Shown here: positions 8,614 to 17,892 of the stretch, piece by piece
How the letters are laid out: each line of letters begins with the position of its first letter
Position numbering within the stretch: position 1 is the first letter of the stretch
Source: DATMNR01 sp963702765
GTDB lineage: Bacteria; Chloroflexota; Ktedonobacteria; Ktedonobacterales; Ktedonobacteraceae
NCBI GenBank assembly: GCA_963702765.1
Contig: CAVPEB010000062.1
Coordinates: 1-64,000, forward strand
Reading direction: 5' to 3'
DNA length: 64,000 nt
Notes under the pieces: model-generated
The model's database searches: none
Seen by the model: the letters and a program-made list of their open reading frames with translations, nothing else
What the model was told of the DNA's origin: nothing
Position numbers and translations under genes: made by a program

Positions 8614-9942
8614 TTAACGCCTGCCAAAGACCAGGACAGTCTGTCCGAGTTGAACTTTATCGCCTTCCTGTAGAGGATAAGGTTGGTATTTGTTCACTGG
8701 CTGTCCGTTAACTTTGGTGCCATTCGCACTTCCCTCGTCCCTTAAGGCGTAACTATTGTTTCCAAGGTTGATGATTGATGCATGAAGCCTGGATACTGCC
8801 AGATCTTCAAGAAAGATATCACTTTCCCTGCTGCGTCCTATGCTCAACGATTCTTTACGGATCTCGTAAATACGCCCAGGCTCTTTGCCTTCTTCAATGC
8901 GCACCATGCCAATTCCTTGAGAACTTCCTGTGCTACGCAACATTGTCCTGTCACCATCAGGACTATCAAATGGACTGGCACCAGGCACTTGTCCAGCTCC
9001 CTGCTGCTGCCAGGGAACATTGCCTCCTGGAGGGGTCGTCGGTGGTACTTGTTGGGCGCCTGGTGCCCAAGTTCCTTGTTGTGCCTGTTGGGCAGGTTGA
9101 CCTCCCCATTGATCGGCTACTTGAGCTGGTTGTGACCACGACTGACCTGAACCGCCACCATTGCCATATGCTGTTGGTGCAGCAGGTTGGTTACCCGGTT
9201 GCCCCCACGGGGAAGCGCTCTGCTGAGGTTGTGCCCACGCATCAGGCGAAGAAGAAGGTGCTTCCCACGGCTGCTGTCCCCCTGTATTTGCTGCCCCCGG
9301 CGCATTCCAGGCGGCAGGCTGTTGCTGTTGCGCAGGGTTTTGCGCATCCCATCCTGCTGGTTGTTGTTGCGCAGGCGTCTGTCCCCAACCAGGAGTTTGT
9401 TGCTGTGGAGTCTGGTTAGGTCCGCCCCAGCCAGCAGGCTGTTGCTGTTGCGCAGGGTTTTGTGCGTCCCATCCTGCTGGTTGTTGTTGCGCAGGCATCT
9501 GTCCCCAGCCAGGAGTTTGTTGCTGTGGAGTCTGGCTAGGTCCGCCCCAGCCAGCAGGCTGTTGCTGTTGCGCAGGGTTTTGTGCGTCCCATCCTGCTGG
9601 TTGTTGTTGCGCACCCCATGCGTTGGGTTGCTGACCAGGTTGGTTCCAAGAATTTGCACCTTGCATACTACCTTGTTGGTTCCATCCTGGTGGGGGAACT
9701 TGTTGCCCCTGACGTTGCCAATCTGAAGATGCCGCGGCATTTGCCTTTTTCTTTTTCCCGCTACTGCGGAAGAGCATCAGCGCTGCTATCAGAATAATGG
9801 CTGCGACTACCAGGGCGGCACCGGCTATGACTATAGGATTCGATAGCAGAGAAGCAACTACTATCGAAAATGAATTTCTGTTTAACTGTTGCGCCTGGTA
9901 TGCGACAATAACATTACCTGTAAATCTGAGAATTTCTCTCAT
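8614..9942 (-). CDS. Membrane-anchored FHA-domain protein with Gln/Pro/Trp-rich repeats
   Basis: 442 residues from the ATG at 9942, chosen because a strong AGAGAGGTG ribosome site sits just upstream; a longer frame to 9993 lacks one. A transmembrane helix (about residues 32-56) is followed by a KKKK stop and a long disordered region of Gln, Pro, Trp and Gly. That region contains a 40-residue unit repeated about 2.5 times. The C-terminal 95 residues form an FHA domain with the phosphothreonine-binding marks GRSRESD, SRLHA and NGT. It probably presents the FHA domain at the membrane for kinase partners encoded on either side. Confidence 0.9.
   Translation of the reverse strand: MREILRFTGNVIVAYQAQQLNRNSFSIVVASLLSNPIVIAGAALVVAAIILIAALMLFRSSGKKKKANAAASSDWQRQGQQVPPPGWNQQGSMQGANSWNQPGQQPNAWGAQQQPAGWDAQNPAQQQQPAGWGGPSQTPQQQTPGWGQMPAQQQPAGWDAQNPAQQQQPAGWGGPNQTPQQQTPGWGQTPAQQQPAGWDAQNPAQQQQPAAWNAPGAANTGGQQPWEAPSSSPDAWAQPQQSASPWGQPGNQPAAPTAYGNGGGSGQSWSQPAQVADQWGGQPAQQAQQGTWAPGAQQVPPTTPPGGNVPWQQQGAGQVPGASPFDSPDGDRTMLRSTGSSQGIGMVRIEEGKEPGRIYEIRKESLSIGRSRESDIFLEDLAVSRLHASIINLGNNSYALRDEGSANGTKVNGQPVNKYQPYPLQEGDKVQLGQTVLVFGRR
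9311..9613 (-). repeat. 120-bp in-frame tandem repeat, about 2.5 copies
   Basis: Copies start at 9311, 9431 and 9551 and differ by only a few substitutions. The period of exactly 40 codons encodes AGWDAQNPAQQQQPAGWGG-like units within the FHA protein. Near identity suggests recent expansion or gene conversion. Confidence 0.9.
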
Positions 9943-9959
9943 GTCGTTCACCTCTCTCC

Positions 9960-10033
9960 ATTGTAGGGGCGCAAATACTGGTAGAAGTTGCACCCTTTTG
10001 TCCAGTGGGCGCGAGAAGCCGCACCCCTACAAT
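9960..10033. repeat. Small inverted-repeat element between kinase genes
   Basis: The arms ATTGTAGGGGCGC (9960-9972) and GCACCCCTACAAT (10021-10033) pair with one mismatch around a 48-base interior. The interior holds a second weaker pair (GCACCC / GGGCGC). It fills the gap between two minus-strand genes and looks like an interspersed palindromic repeat or MITE remnant rather than a terminator, since no T run follows. Confidence 0.5.
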
Positions 10034-10038
10034 TGCAC

Positions 10039-11364
10039 TTATCGCAATTCAAAACGTACCTCAACACTGCCAAAACGTAGAATATCGCCGTCTTTGAGTA
10101 TACGCTCTTCATGCGGCGCTAAGATTACACCATTTAAGCGAGTTTTATTCAGGGCATTGAGGTCCTCGACTGTAAATTGTCCTTGTTGGTTTCGCACGTA
10201 TGCATGGCGTCGACCAACTGTTTTGTCAGGTAGATTAACCTCGGGAAAGATACCCAGCACTGGATCCTGGCGCCCGACAACCATCAATTCACCTGCCAAT
10301 TCAATATACTGATTACTCGCAAGAACGTAAAAACGTGCCTTTTTTTGCGGTATTGACGATGATTTTACAACCTCTGCATCAGTTTTCACTTTTTGACGTT
10401 GTGGCTCTTGTACAGATGGTAATGTCACCACCTGGCCTTCTAGTACTTTTTGCCCTGCTGGATGCTCATATCCGTTTTCCGCTACCGGGTTATATTCGAT
10501 AGATGGCCGTCCTTTAGGCTGCGAAGCCTGAATGCGCTTCTGTATTTGCTCGATTGCAGCAATGAACTCCTTCGGTGTTTGATATCGATCATCTGGAGAT
10601 TTTGCCATTGCCTTTTGCATGAACTGATCCAACTCAGGTGGCAAATCTGTTCGAAGACGACAGATAGAAGGTACCTTTTCGTTCATATGCTTGATCACAA
10701 TGTCGACAGCAGTTTCTCCTTCAAAAGGAGGGCGACCTGTGAGCATCTCAAATAATACGGCTGCGACTGAGTAGAGGTCTGAGCGGGTATCAGCGGATCG
10801 TCCGCTTTCGGCCTGTTCTGGTGGGATGTAATATGCTGTACCCATAAAGACATTTGATTGGGTGAGTGTCACAGTCTCCCTGCTTCGCGCTAATCCAAAA
10901 TCGGTGATCTTTACTACATCCTGACTATTAATGACAATATTTTGTGGCTTTATATCTCGATGCACGACGCCATGCTTGTAGGCTGTATCGAGCCCCATGG
11001 CAATTTGTTTAGCGTAATCGAGCGCACGATATGCATCCATCGGACCCTGAGTTAGCGTATGGTACTTTAGGTTTTGACCATCGATATAATCCATCAGAAT
11101 ATAGTGGATGTCACTTTCATCCCCATAGTCAAATATTTTTACAATATGGGGGTCACTTAAATGTGAGAGTATATCTGCCTCTCTTTGAAAGCGCGCCAAT
11201 AACTCGCCATCATCCGAGAATTCAATATGCATAATCTTCACGGCGTAGATGCGATTGTTCTTTGTGTCGCGTGCGATATAGACAGTTGCGAAACTGCCTC
11301 TTCCCAGCTCATCAATGAGTTTATAACGCCCTTTGATGACATGGCCTGTCATGTCACCACTCAT
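10039..11364 (-). CDS. Ser/Thr protein kinase with C-terminal FHA domain
   Basis: 441 residues. The kinase domain spans about 12-270, with the glycine loop GRGSFATVY, lysine in AVKIMH, HRDIKPQNIVI, DFGLAR and the activation-segment end around GTAYYIPPEQ; all catalytic residues are present. After a linker of about 75 residues an FHA domain (about 350-441) shows the expected SxxH-like VGRRHAYV and an N-rich loop, and lacks a transmembrane segment. A kinase carrying its own phosphothreonine reader can dock on autophosphorylated or partner kinases. It is probably the first gene of a minus-strand run with the FHA protein and zinc-ribbon kinase. Confidence 0.93.
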   Translation of the reverse strand: MSGDMTGHVIKGRYKLIDELGRGSFATVYIARDTKNNRIYAVKIMHIEFSDDGELLARFQREADILSHLSDPHIVKIFDYGDESDIHYILMDYIDGQNLKYHTLTQGPMDAYRALDYAKQIAMGLDTAYKHGVVHRDIKPQNIVINSQDVVKITDFGLARSRETVTLTQSNVFMGTAYYIPPEQAESGRSADTRSDLYSVAAVLFEMLTGRPPFEGETAVDIVIKHMNEKVPSICRLRTDLPPELDQFMQKAMAKSPDDRYQTPKEFIAAIEQIQKRIQASQPKGRPSIEYNPVAENGYEHPAGQKVLEGQVVTLPSVQEPQRQKVKTDAEVVKSSSIPQKKARFYVLASNQYIELAGELMVVGRQDPVLGIFPEVNLPDKTVGRRHAYVRNQQGQFTVEDLNALNKTRLNGVILAPHEERILKDGDILRFGSVEVRFELR

Positions 11365-11720
11365 GCAATTGACTCCTCCCGAAAGGCTACTCCTCGCGGC
11401 TATTATACATCATCTGATGTTGAATGTCATTGCTGTTGATCTTAAGTCAGGGTTATTCATCTATATCCAGGTACTGTCCTTCTCTAAATGCTTATATTTT
11501 GAAGTATGGCATTGTTGTGATGGATATAGTAATTGGCTATCTTGGCACACCATACTATCCAAATTTTTGGTCCTCCCCTTAATGAAGAAACGAGTATGCG
11601 AGTCATTGGGTCATTGAATGGGTAGACTGTCCTAGATGTGTAAGAATTATCCGTGCTATACTGACATTACTTCCTACTTCATTGTAACATCTAAAGACTC
11701 TGGTTGGAGGAACAATTTGG
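11365..11720. other. Divergent intergenic region, no gene seen
   Basis: 356 bases between two divergent genes, presumably holding both promoters. A TATACT box at about 11654 could serve the HAD gene, but no good -35 box precedes it. No hairpin or coding frame was found. Confidence 0.5.
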
Positions 11721-12500
11721 ATGGCTTCTGTTCGTGGCGTATTGATTGATATTGATGGTGTGTTGCATGTCAGTATGCAGGCAATTGCTGGTGCAAATGA
11801 AACATTGTATTGGTTGGAGAGACAGGGTTACCAGGTCTGTTTTGTAACGAATACAACGACCAGTTCTCGTGCGGCTTTGGTGCAGAAACTGCAGAAAATT
11901 GGTCTGTCTATTGAGGAACATCGTGTCGTTACGGCACCGGTTGCGACTGCAAACTATATTCGCCAGCACTACAGAGATAAGCGATGTTGGTTGTTGACGA
12001 AGGGCGATACTGCCAGGGATTTTGCAGGTATCCATCTGGTTGAAACACAAGCAGACATAATAGTGATTGGCGGTGCTGAGGAACTTCTCACATACGAGAA
12101 TATGAATCAGGCTTTTCGTATGCTGATGGATGGAGCAATTTTGCTCGCAACACATATGAATCTGTATTGGCGTACTAGCGAGGGGTTGCAACTCGATAGT
12201 GGTCCCTTTGTGCATGCATTAGAACTCGCCACAGGTCAAAGGGCGATCGTTCTGGGTAAGCCGAATCCCGCCTTTTTTGAGCAGGCATTGTTAACAATAG
12301 GTGTCAGACCACAGGAAGCCCTTATGGTTGGAGACGATATAGAGAATGATATAGGTGGAGCTCAAAAAGCAGGCCTACAGGGAGCACTTGTCTGCACAGG
12401 CAAACATAATGCTCAATCAGCGCTATTGGAACGCATACATCCTGATGTAATTCTACCCTCGATTGCTGACTTACCCGGCTGGTTAGAAGCAAGTAACTGA
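11721..12500 (+). CDS. HAD-superfamily (class IIA) phosphatase, LHPP-like
   Basis: 259 residues. HAD motif I is DIDGVLH (residues 10-16, nucleophile and acid aspartates both present), motif II is VTNTTT, and the motif III lysine and motif IV lie in GKPNPAFF and VGDDIENDIGGA. Order and spacing fit the IIA-capped NagD/LHPP group that hydrolyses small phosphates; the substrate is not deducible. The ATG at 11721 follows GGTTGGAGGAACAA, a good ribosome site. It is convergent with the glycosyltransferase gene, whose stop abuts its own stop, with no terminator between them. Confidence 0.9.
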   Translation: MASVRGVLIDIDGVLHVSMQAIAGANETLYWLERQGYQVCFVTNTTTSSRAALVQKLQKIGLSIEEHRVVTAPVATANYIRQHYRDKRCWLLTKGDTARDFAGIHLVETQADIIVIGGAEELLTYENMNQAFRMLMDGAILLATHMNLYWRTSEGLQLDSGPFVHALELATGQRAIVLGKPNPAFFEQALLTIGVRPQEALMVGDDIENDIGGAQKAGLQGALVCTGKHNAQSALLERIHPDVILPSIADLPGWLEASN

Positions 12501-13619
12501 TTAAGAGAAGTGACCTATCATTTCCTGGTATGCTTCATGGATCTGTTCGGCTATTCTTTCTTGCGTGTAATGTTCTAAAACACGCTGTCTCCCTCTTATA
12601 GCCAACTGTGCATAAAGTTCAGGATCATCAAGTAATTTTCGAATGCATAAGCTCAGTTCCTTAACATTGCCTTCAGGGAAAATAAGTCCTGAATTGTCAA
12701 TTACGCGTGGAATTTCACCTGAGCTTGAGCCGATTACTGGTGTTTCACAAGCCATAGCTTCGATGAGGACTCGACCGAATTGTTCCATCCAGTTTGGCCT
12801 GGTCAAAGAAGGGAGTACGAACACATCCATCTTCTGCATTTCGAGTGGAACATCCTGCGCAGGAATCGCATCTTTGAAAATGACGCGATTGGCGACATTC
12901 AGCCTTTGAGCAAGTGCCTCTAACTCACTTTTTATAGGGCCGTGTCCAATAAAAACGACATGACAAAATTCTGGTAAATCAATTAATGCCTCAACAAGTA
13001 GTGTCAGTCCCTTTGGTTCAACAAGGCGCCCAACATATCCAATGGTGAAAGGCGCATCAGTTGCTCGAAGCGAACGAGTTTCGCTACGCTGATAGATATT
13101 CGGGTCAACGCTCAGTGGGAGAATGCGAATTGGGCCGTTGAAACCTTTTCGTTTTAACACTTCGGCCACATCATGATTTCCTGCAAGTGCGAGCTTCGCA
13201 TGTCGATAATTGTATTGTTCTATCTGGCGAAAGGGAGGTGGATAATCGCGATAGATATTTTGCCATGCAACGAATAATGCAGGTATGTGCTTGTGTTGAG
13301 CAAGGCGCATAGCCTGGAATGTTGCAAAATTATATGGCTCCTCGTCAATATGCAAAATTTCAGGTTGAACTTCGCGAAAGATCTTTTTGAGTTGGGGGTA
13401 ATAGTACACATGAAAATGGCCATTAAAAGCCATAGGCGTAATGATCATGCGATAACCATTTGTATAAAGCAGCTCGAGAACTTGTTTACTACCATCGTCA
13501 CTTTGCCAGTATGCGGGAGTTATGAGCGTCAGTTCAATGTCGTTGAATTTCGCTAATTCTTCCAACTTACGTTGAGAAGTAGTCGCAACGAACGTCTTGG
13601 AGATCATTAATACACGCAT
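12501..13619 (-). CDS. Glycosyltransferase family 4
   Basis: 372 residues from the ATG at 13619, one base after the stop of the upstream glycosyltransferase, which implies translational coupling. A longer in-frame start at 13748 would run deep into that gene and is unlikely. The GT-B fold signs are an N-terminal Rossmann start (MRVLMISKTF), IGYVGRLVEPKG near mid-protein and the nucleotide-sugar site EAMACETPVIGSSSGEIPRVI-type block near the C-terminus. It probably adds a sugar to a surface glycan or lipid, with donor and acceptor unknown. With its partner it forms a two-gene glycosylation operon. Confidence 0.9.
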   Translation of the reverse strand: MRVLMISKTFVATTSQRKLEELAKFNDIELTLITPAYWQSDDGSKQVLELLYTNGYRMIITPMAFNGHFHVYYYPQLKKIFREVQPEILHIDEEPYNFATFQAMRLAQHKHIPALFVAWQNIYRDYPPPFRQIEQYNYRHAKLALAGNHDVAEVLKRKGFNGPIRILPLSVDPNIYQRSETRSLRATDAPFTIGYVGRLVEPKGLTLLVEALIDLPEFCHVVFIGHGPIKSELEALAQRLNVANRVIFKDAIPAQDVPLEMQKMDVFVLPSLTRPNWMEQFGRVLIEAMACETPVIGSSSGEIPRVIDNSGLIFPEGNVKELSLCIRKLLDDPELYAQLAIRGRQRVLEHYTQERIAEQIHEAYQEMIGHFS

Positions 13620-13620
13620 A

Positions 13621-14784
13621 TTATCGTTGCTTACTCCGTAAAAAGGCTTCATGATAGACATCGATGGTTTCAATCGCAGTCTTTTGCCAGTTGAAATGAG
13701 AAGCACGTGTAAGTGAACGCGTTCGCAAGTCTGCTCGCAATTCGTCATTCGTTAGAACGCTATGCATGGCTTGTACCATCTCACGTACATTATCGGGGTC
13801 AAAGTAAATGGCTGCATCCCCTACTACTTCCGGTAGCGAAGTGCGATTTGAACAGATAACAGGTGTGCCGCAACTCATTGCCTCTAATGGTGTTAAACCA
13901 AAGCCTTCATAAAGCGAAGGGAAGACGAAAACACTTGCTCCGCTATAAATTGCTGGTTTGTCTTCTTCTTCTATAAAGCGATAGATGATCTGACCAGTTA
14001 TGCCCAGGTCAGCCGCAACAGGCCGAGGGTCTGGAAAGAGCGATCCCCTCAACTTATCCGGATTGCCAGCGATCAATAATTGAAGATCTGGGTCCCCCAA
14101 TTGGTGGTAAATCTGCGCGAAAGCTCGAACAAGCTGAGGCACATTTTTACGTTGATCAAGTCCGCCGAGGTAGAGGATATAGCGTCCATGCAATCCATAG
14201 TGGGCATATACCCTTGATAGGACTTCTGGGTTGGAAATAGGTTGATATTCTTCTCCCGCTGCCTCATATATCACACGTATACGTTCAGCCGGTAATTTCA
14301 AGGCATCTAGCATATCTTGTTTGGCATGTTGTGAGACCGTGATAATCATGGTAGCTTTACGTGCGGCGCGAGTAATCAGTTGTAAATAGGCTTTCATTTT
14401 GGGATCGGTCCGATACTGAGGCATTCGCAATGGAATAACATCATGAATCGTGATAACGCTCGGAGTTCGAGGGAAAAAGGGAGGAGCAAAATAAGGAACA
14501 TGCAAAAGATCGACTCCGGTTTTACGAGCAGCAAAAGGTGAAGTGAATTGTTCCCACATCAAATTTTCAATACTCGCATTGCGCCTTGCTAATCGAGGTA
14601 CAGGTGTCACTATCTGCTTAAACTTAGGAAGCGTTCCTATCATTTCATTGAAAGGCTCTTTGTCTAATAAGATATATGAATTTTCCTGGTCCATTTCTGC
14701 TAATGCGTGAAGTAGATGCAGAAGATATTGACCACTGCCACTAGCTGGAAATTTGAAAAAATAGGTATTAATACCAATTTTCAT
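13621..14784 (-). CDS. Glycosyltransferase family 4
   Basis: 387 residues. The GT-B architecture shows a GSGQYLLHLL donor-domain start (about 16-25), ILYLGGLDQRKN in the C-terminal Rossmann domain and the E-x7-E motif in FPSLYEGFGLTPLEAMSCG followed by PVICSNRTSLPEV. This fits mannosyl/rhamnosyl-type GT4 enzymes. The second glycosyltransferase follows after one base. An upstream gap of about 125 bases separates it from the HIT gene. The substrate cannot be assigned. Confidence 0.92.
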   Translation of the reverse strand: MKIGINTYFFKFPASGSGQYLLHLLHALAEMDQENSYILLDKEPFNEMIGTLPKFKQIVTPVPRLARRNASIENLMWEQFTSPFAARKTGVDLLHVPYFAPPFFPRTPSVITIHDVIPLRMPQYRTDPKMKAYLQLITRAARKATMIITVSQHAKQDMLDALKLPAERIRVIYEAAGEEYQPISNPEVLSRVYAHYGLHGRYILYLGGLDQRKNVPQLVRAFAQIYHQLGDPDLQLLIAGNPDKLRGSLFPDPRPVAADLGITGQIIYRFIEEEDKPAIYSGASVFVFPSLYEGFGLTPLEAMSCGTPVICSNRTSLPEVVGDAAIYFDPDNVREMVQAMHSVLTNDELRADLRTRSLTRASHFNWQKTAIETIDVYHEAFLRSKQR

Positions 14785-14910
14785 GCAATAGGAACCTCAT
14801 CAGTAAATTTCAGGAGAGCATTAAACTGCGCACATGATTACTAAATCCCAAACATTTCGCTTTGCAGCTGGATAATCAATCGCAAAGCACGTGGAAAAAC
14901 CTGAGATTTT

Positions 14911-15255
14911 CTATCCTGGCGGCCAACCAAATTTCCGACCACCTAGCAAATGAAAGTGCAAATGGAAGACGCTTTGCCCAGAATCAGGACCGACATTAGC
15001 AACAAATCGATAGCCACTTTCATCAATACTCATTTCATGAGCAAGTTTCTGAGCTGTTGTGAAGATCTGGGCGAGTATAGGTCCATCATCGAGCGTGAGG
15101 TCAGTCATGGAAGCTATGTGCTGGCGAGGCATGAGCAAAATGTGCTTAGGCGCTTGTGGGTTGATGTCCACAAACGCCACTACATTCTCATCTTGATAGA
15201 CGATGTTACCCGGTATCTCACCATTCGCAATCTTGCAGAACAAACAGTTCTCCAT
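14911..15255 (-). CDS. HIT-family nucleotide hydrolase/transferase (HINT-like)
   Basis: 114 residues, the standard length for the HINT branch. It begins CLFCKIANGEIPG, with CxxC (residues 4-7) providing a partial zinc site as in many HINT proteins. The catalytic histidine triad is FHLHFHLLGG (about residues 96-105). These proteins hydrolyse adenosine phosphoramidates and similar AMP-linked compounds. The gene starts 20 bases after the zinc-ribbon/HTH-like gene and shares its strand, so co-transcription is likely. Identification is firm. Confidence 0.95.
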   Translation of the reverse strand: MENCLFCKIANGEIPGNIVYQDENVVAFVDINPQAPKHILLMPRQHIASMTDLTLDDGPILAQIFTTAQKLAHEMSIDESGYRFVANVGPDSGQSVFHLHFHLLGGRKFGWPPG

Positions 15256-15274
15256 TAGAATTCCTCATATATTA

Positions 15275-16474
15275 TTATTCTTGTGTGTTGCTGTTGTCTC
15301 CTGTGGCTGAAGTCGTAACCTCGACAGGTTCAACGGGTGTATCTACCTTGGATCCTTCGACTTTATCAGATACACTTTGAGTTTTTGAGTCTGATACAAA
15401 AGACTCAGAGTTCTCTTCTGAAAGTTCCTTCGTCCCTACTTCTGATATTGCAGGTTCTTTCTTGTCGCCAGTAATTGCTTCTATTCCATGCAAAGAGGGA
15501 TCATTATACTGAGGCAAATTCATTTCCACGCGAATTGCTTTGATTGCTTGATAGACATCACCTGGATTGAATGCCAGTTCCTCGGCTATTGTTTTATGCA
15601 CTCCAATTGGAGGAAGAGGCAGGTATGGTTCATACGCTGCTTTAATTTTCTCCAACTCTTCACTACTACCCTTGTACGTTTGAAGTTCCCACCAGCTTGG
15701 AATGCTTTGACGTTCTCTGAAATCTTTAACGATTTTCTTGACTGCTTTTCTTGGAATTCCTAACTCTTGTGCGATTTGTGTGCGAATCCCATCATATTCG
15801 GTTGGCACTGCAAGTTCAAAATAACGCGTCTCAACCTGTGCAATCTGTTCAGGTGTTGGTGCAAATGGTGCAGGAGGTGGAATCTTCTCACGCTTTGGCT
15901 TAGGTGGAGTTGAAGGCTTGGGTGCTTTTGCCTTTGGAGGTTTGCTTCCTTTTTTTTCTTCAAAACGGCGATCATTACCATATCCTGGTTGTGGGCCACG
16001 TCCAAAACTCCCTGTCATAGGTTGTCGTGGGCGTTGATTTAAGCCTCCAGTGGTAACTGCTCCATCTGAACGATAATCACCTGAGCCTCGATAAGATTTT
16101 TCACGGTATGTGCTAGATCCACTGTTGCCAGATTTTTCCGCTGCCGTTTCGCTTTTCATATCTCCAGGTACAGGGGAAGAAGGTGTCTTGAGTTTTGTTT
16201 GTTCTGGTTGGCTTACTTTTACATCTGCGACGGTATCAATCCAATGGCTTGTGCCACTCGGCGCCTCTTTTGATTTAGGTGGCGGTGGAGGTAATGGCTT
16301 TGAAGTACTTTTATCTCCCTGTCCAGATTTCGGCGCGGATGTTTGTTGTGTCGCCTTGGCTGCCAACTTCTCTTTTCTGGCTTTTTGCACGCAATCGGGG
16401 CAAGTAACCTCTTTAGCATTTGCCGACTGAAACCACTTGCCACAGGTTGTGCATCGCATTTTTATCTTGCTCAT
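15275..16474 (-). CDS. Zinc-ribbon protein with two HTH-like repeats, unknown function
   Basis: 399 residues, not recognised as a named family. Residues 5-30 form a zinc ribbon (CTTCGKWF...CPDC). A disordered Pro/Lys/Ser/Gly-rich region follows to about residue 200, including PPPPP and RG-rich segments. Two related helical units of about 45 residues (about 208-255 and 268-315) follow. Each reads as a start-helix, a turn around IAQELGIP or IAEELAFN, and a second helix ending VKDFRER or IKAIRVEM, which looks like tandem helix-turn-helix modules. The acidic tail is disordered. RG and basic segments plus HTH units suggest nucleic-acid binding, which is an inference. Confidence 0.75.
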   Translation of the reverse strand: MSKIKMRCTTCGKWFQSANAKEVTCPDCVQKARKEKLAAKATQQTSAPKSGQGDKSTSKPLPPPPPKSKEAPSGTSHWIDTVADVKVSQPEQTKLKTPSSPVPGDMKSETAAEKSGNSGSSTYREKSYRGSGDYRSDGAVTTGGLNQRPRQPMTGSFGRGPQPGYGNDRRFEEKKGSKPPKAKAPKPSTPPKPKREKIPPPAPFAPTPEQIAQVETRYFELAVPTEYDGIRTQIAQELGIPRKAVKKIVKDFRERQSIPSWWELQTYKGSSEELEKIKAAYEPYLPLPPIGVHKTIAEELAFNPGDVYQAIKAIRVEMNLPQYNDPSLHGIEAITGDKKEPAISEVGTKELSEENSESFVSDSKTQSVSDKVEGSKVDTPVEPVEVTTSATGDNSNTQE

Positions 16475-16620
16475 GCGCTCAATCCCCTGTCTCTAGGGCA
16501 ATCAAAAGATTGCTTGTACTTAAAAATGGATATTGCCAACTATGTGTCGGAATGCATCATCTAGTATAACAGGTTTGAAAAATGCGTCAATTGTTTTATT
16601 AGTTTTGCTAGCCTGGGAAG

Positions 16621-17832
16621 TTAGCTTGTCAGAATGCTGAAATAGTTGCTCGGTAGTGTACAACCGTCATAGAGCCTGGCAAGCAGTTGTACTTGAGTGA
16701 TAACGATAGTGTGCTGATTTGAGCAGGTCATTGTAAGAGAGCGTGCTCTCATAGGCAGATCCTGACGTATTGGTTTTGGATTTCCATGGATATCAGTGAT
16801 ACCAAATGGAGCAATATTTTTGTTCACGGTATAGAAGAAATCTTTACCACTAAAATAAAAGAAAGGAACTTTATATCTCAGAGCATCCTGAACATCCGTT
16901 ATCAATGTTAAGACATGTGAAACGGCTACTTGATAGGGACTGGAAGGATTGATACCGCATCCTTCATAGCAACCGGTACCTTCTACTACCCAGATATGTT
17001 TTCCCAACCCTCCACTATTCAAATTTACTTTGAACTGCTGCGCCCAGAAAATAAATAATCCGTATAGGCTATTGGTATACAGGTTGGGATAGCCATTGTG
17101 CCAACTGTCAATCAGTCCGAGCGTTTTTGAACGCCAATTCCAGTGGCCGCCAGGATGTACAATACTATTCATAGCGGTTTGCATGGCATTGAGATAATTA
17201 ACCTGGCTAACCAGCGGCTGATAGTCGACACCACCAACATGTGGATCAAGTGAACCCAGGAGAACAGGCATGTCAGGGCGTATAGAATGAATAGTATGTT
17301 CACAGAGGTCAAAATACCTGGCAAAGTCCGCTGGCGGAACGTAGGAGGTATTTCCAGGGTCATACTTCATCTGTTCATTCCCACATTGCACAGCATTAGC
17401 TCCACTATCTGCAATATCTTGCAGAATTTTCGTATCATATAGAGAAGCACCTTTGGTTTGGCAAGTTGTAACCAGTACACTGACTCCCTGGCTATGTTCA
17501 TTTGCTATGGCTGTATCTAAAGTATTGCCACTGAGCCTATTAACTCCACATGTGGGATATCCGAAACGGACCCATGGAATACCCTGGTAGGTTGTCTCAA
17601 GATTGCTCTCAACGCCCAGTACAGGCCCTGATGGCAGTGATGTAGGTGTCCGAATCGGTGGATAGATCGGTTGCGTTACAGGTGTATGTATTTTTATGAT
17701 CGAAGTAGCAGTTGGAAGTGTTTTTGCAGTTGTAGCAGTGCGATAAGCAAAAGTGGCAACGATAGTACTACATATAAGCACAAGAATACCAATGATCAAG
17801 TATTTGCGCTTTCCATTATTCCATGAAAACAT
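16621..17832 (-). CDS. Membrane-anchored surface protein, glycoside-hydrolase-like fold
   Basis: 403 residues. An N-terminal anchor helix (about 11-30) precedes a Thr/Pro-rich stalk to about 70. The rest resembles a TIM-barrel glycosidase-like domain: VLGVESNL, WVRFGYPTCG, an ANAVQCGNE strand end (a possible acid/base position), and HIWVVEGTGC late in the domain, where glycosidase nucleophiles often lie. Whether it is catalytic is unclear. The protein should face outward. It stands alone between an unknown zinc-ribbon gene and the kinase-helicase fusion. Confidence 0.7.
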   Translation of the reverse strand: MFSWNNGKRKYLIIGILVLICSTIVATFAYRTATTAKTLPTATSIIKIHTPVTQPIYPPIRTPTSLPSGPVLGVESNLETTYQGIPWVRFGYPTCGVNRLSGNTLDTAIANEHSQGVSVLVTTCQTKGASLYDTKILQDIADSGANAVQCGNEQMKYDPGNTSYVPPADFARYFDLCEHTIHSIRPDMPVLLGSLDPHVGGVDYQPLVSQVNYLNAMQTAMNSIVHPGGHWNWRSKTLGLIDSWHNGYPNLYTNSLYGLFIFWAQQFKVNLNSGGLGKHIWVVEGTGCYEGCGINPSSPYQVAVSHVLTLITDVQDALRYKVPFFYFSGKDFFYTVNKNIAPFGITDIHGNPKPIRQDLPMRARSLTMTCSNQHTIVITQVQLLARLYDGCTLPSNYFSILTS

Positions 17833-17892
17833 TTTATACAGCCTTCCTTACAAAGTGAAATTCAGCTCAAGAATAATAAATTTTATAAAAAT

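Noticed and set aside
9311..9613. Possible CRISPR-like array from regular repeats
   Set aside because: The 120-bp period has no short repeat/unique spacer alternation and stays in frame with an FHA protein.
9187..9726. 179-codon plus-strand frame rich in Leu and Arg
   Set aside because: It is the mirror frame of the Gln/Pro/Trp repeat region of the FHA gene; the repeat makes long open frames on both strands.
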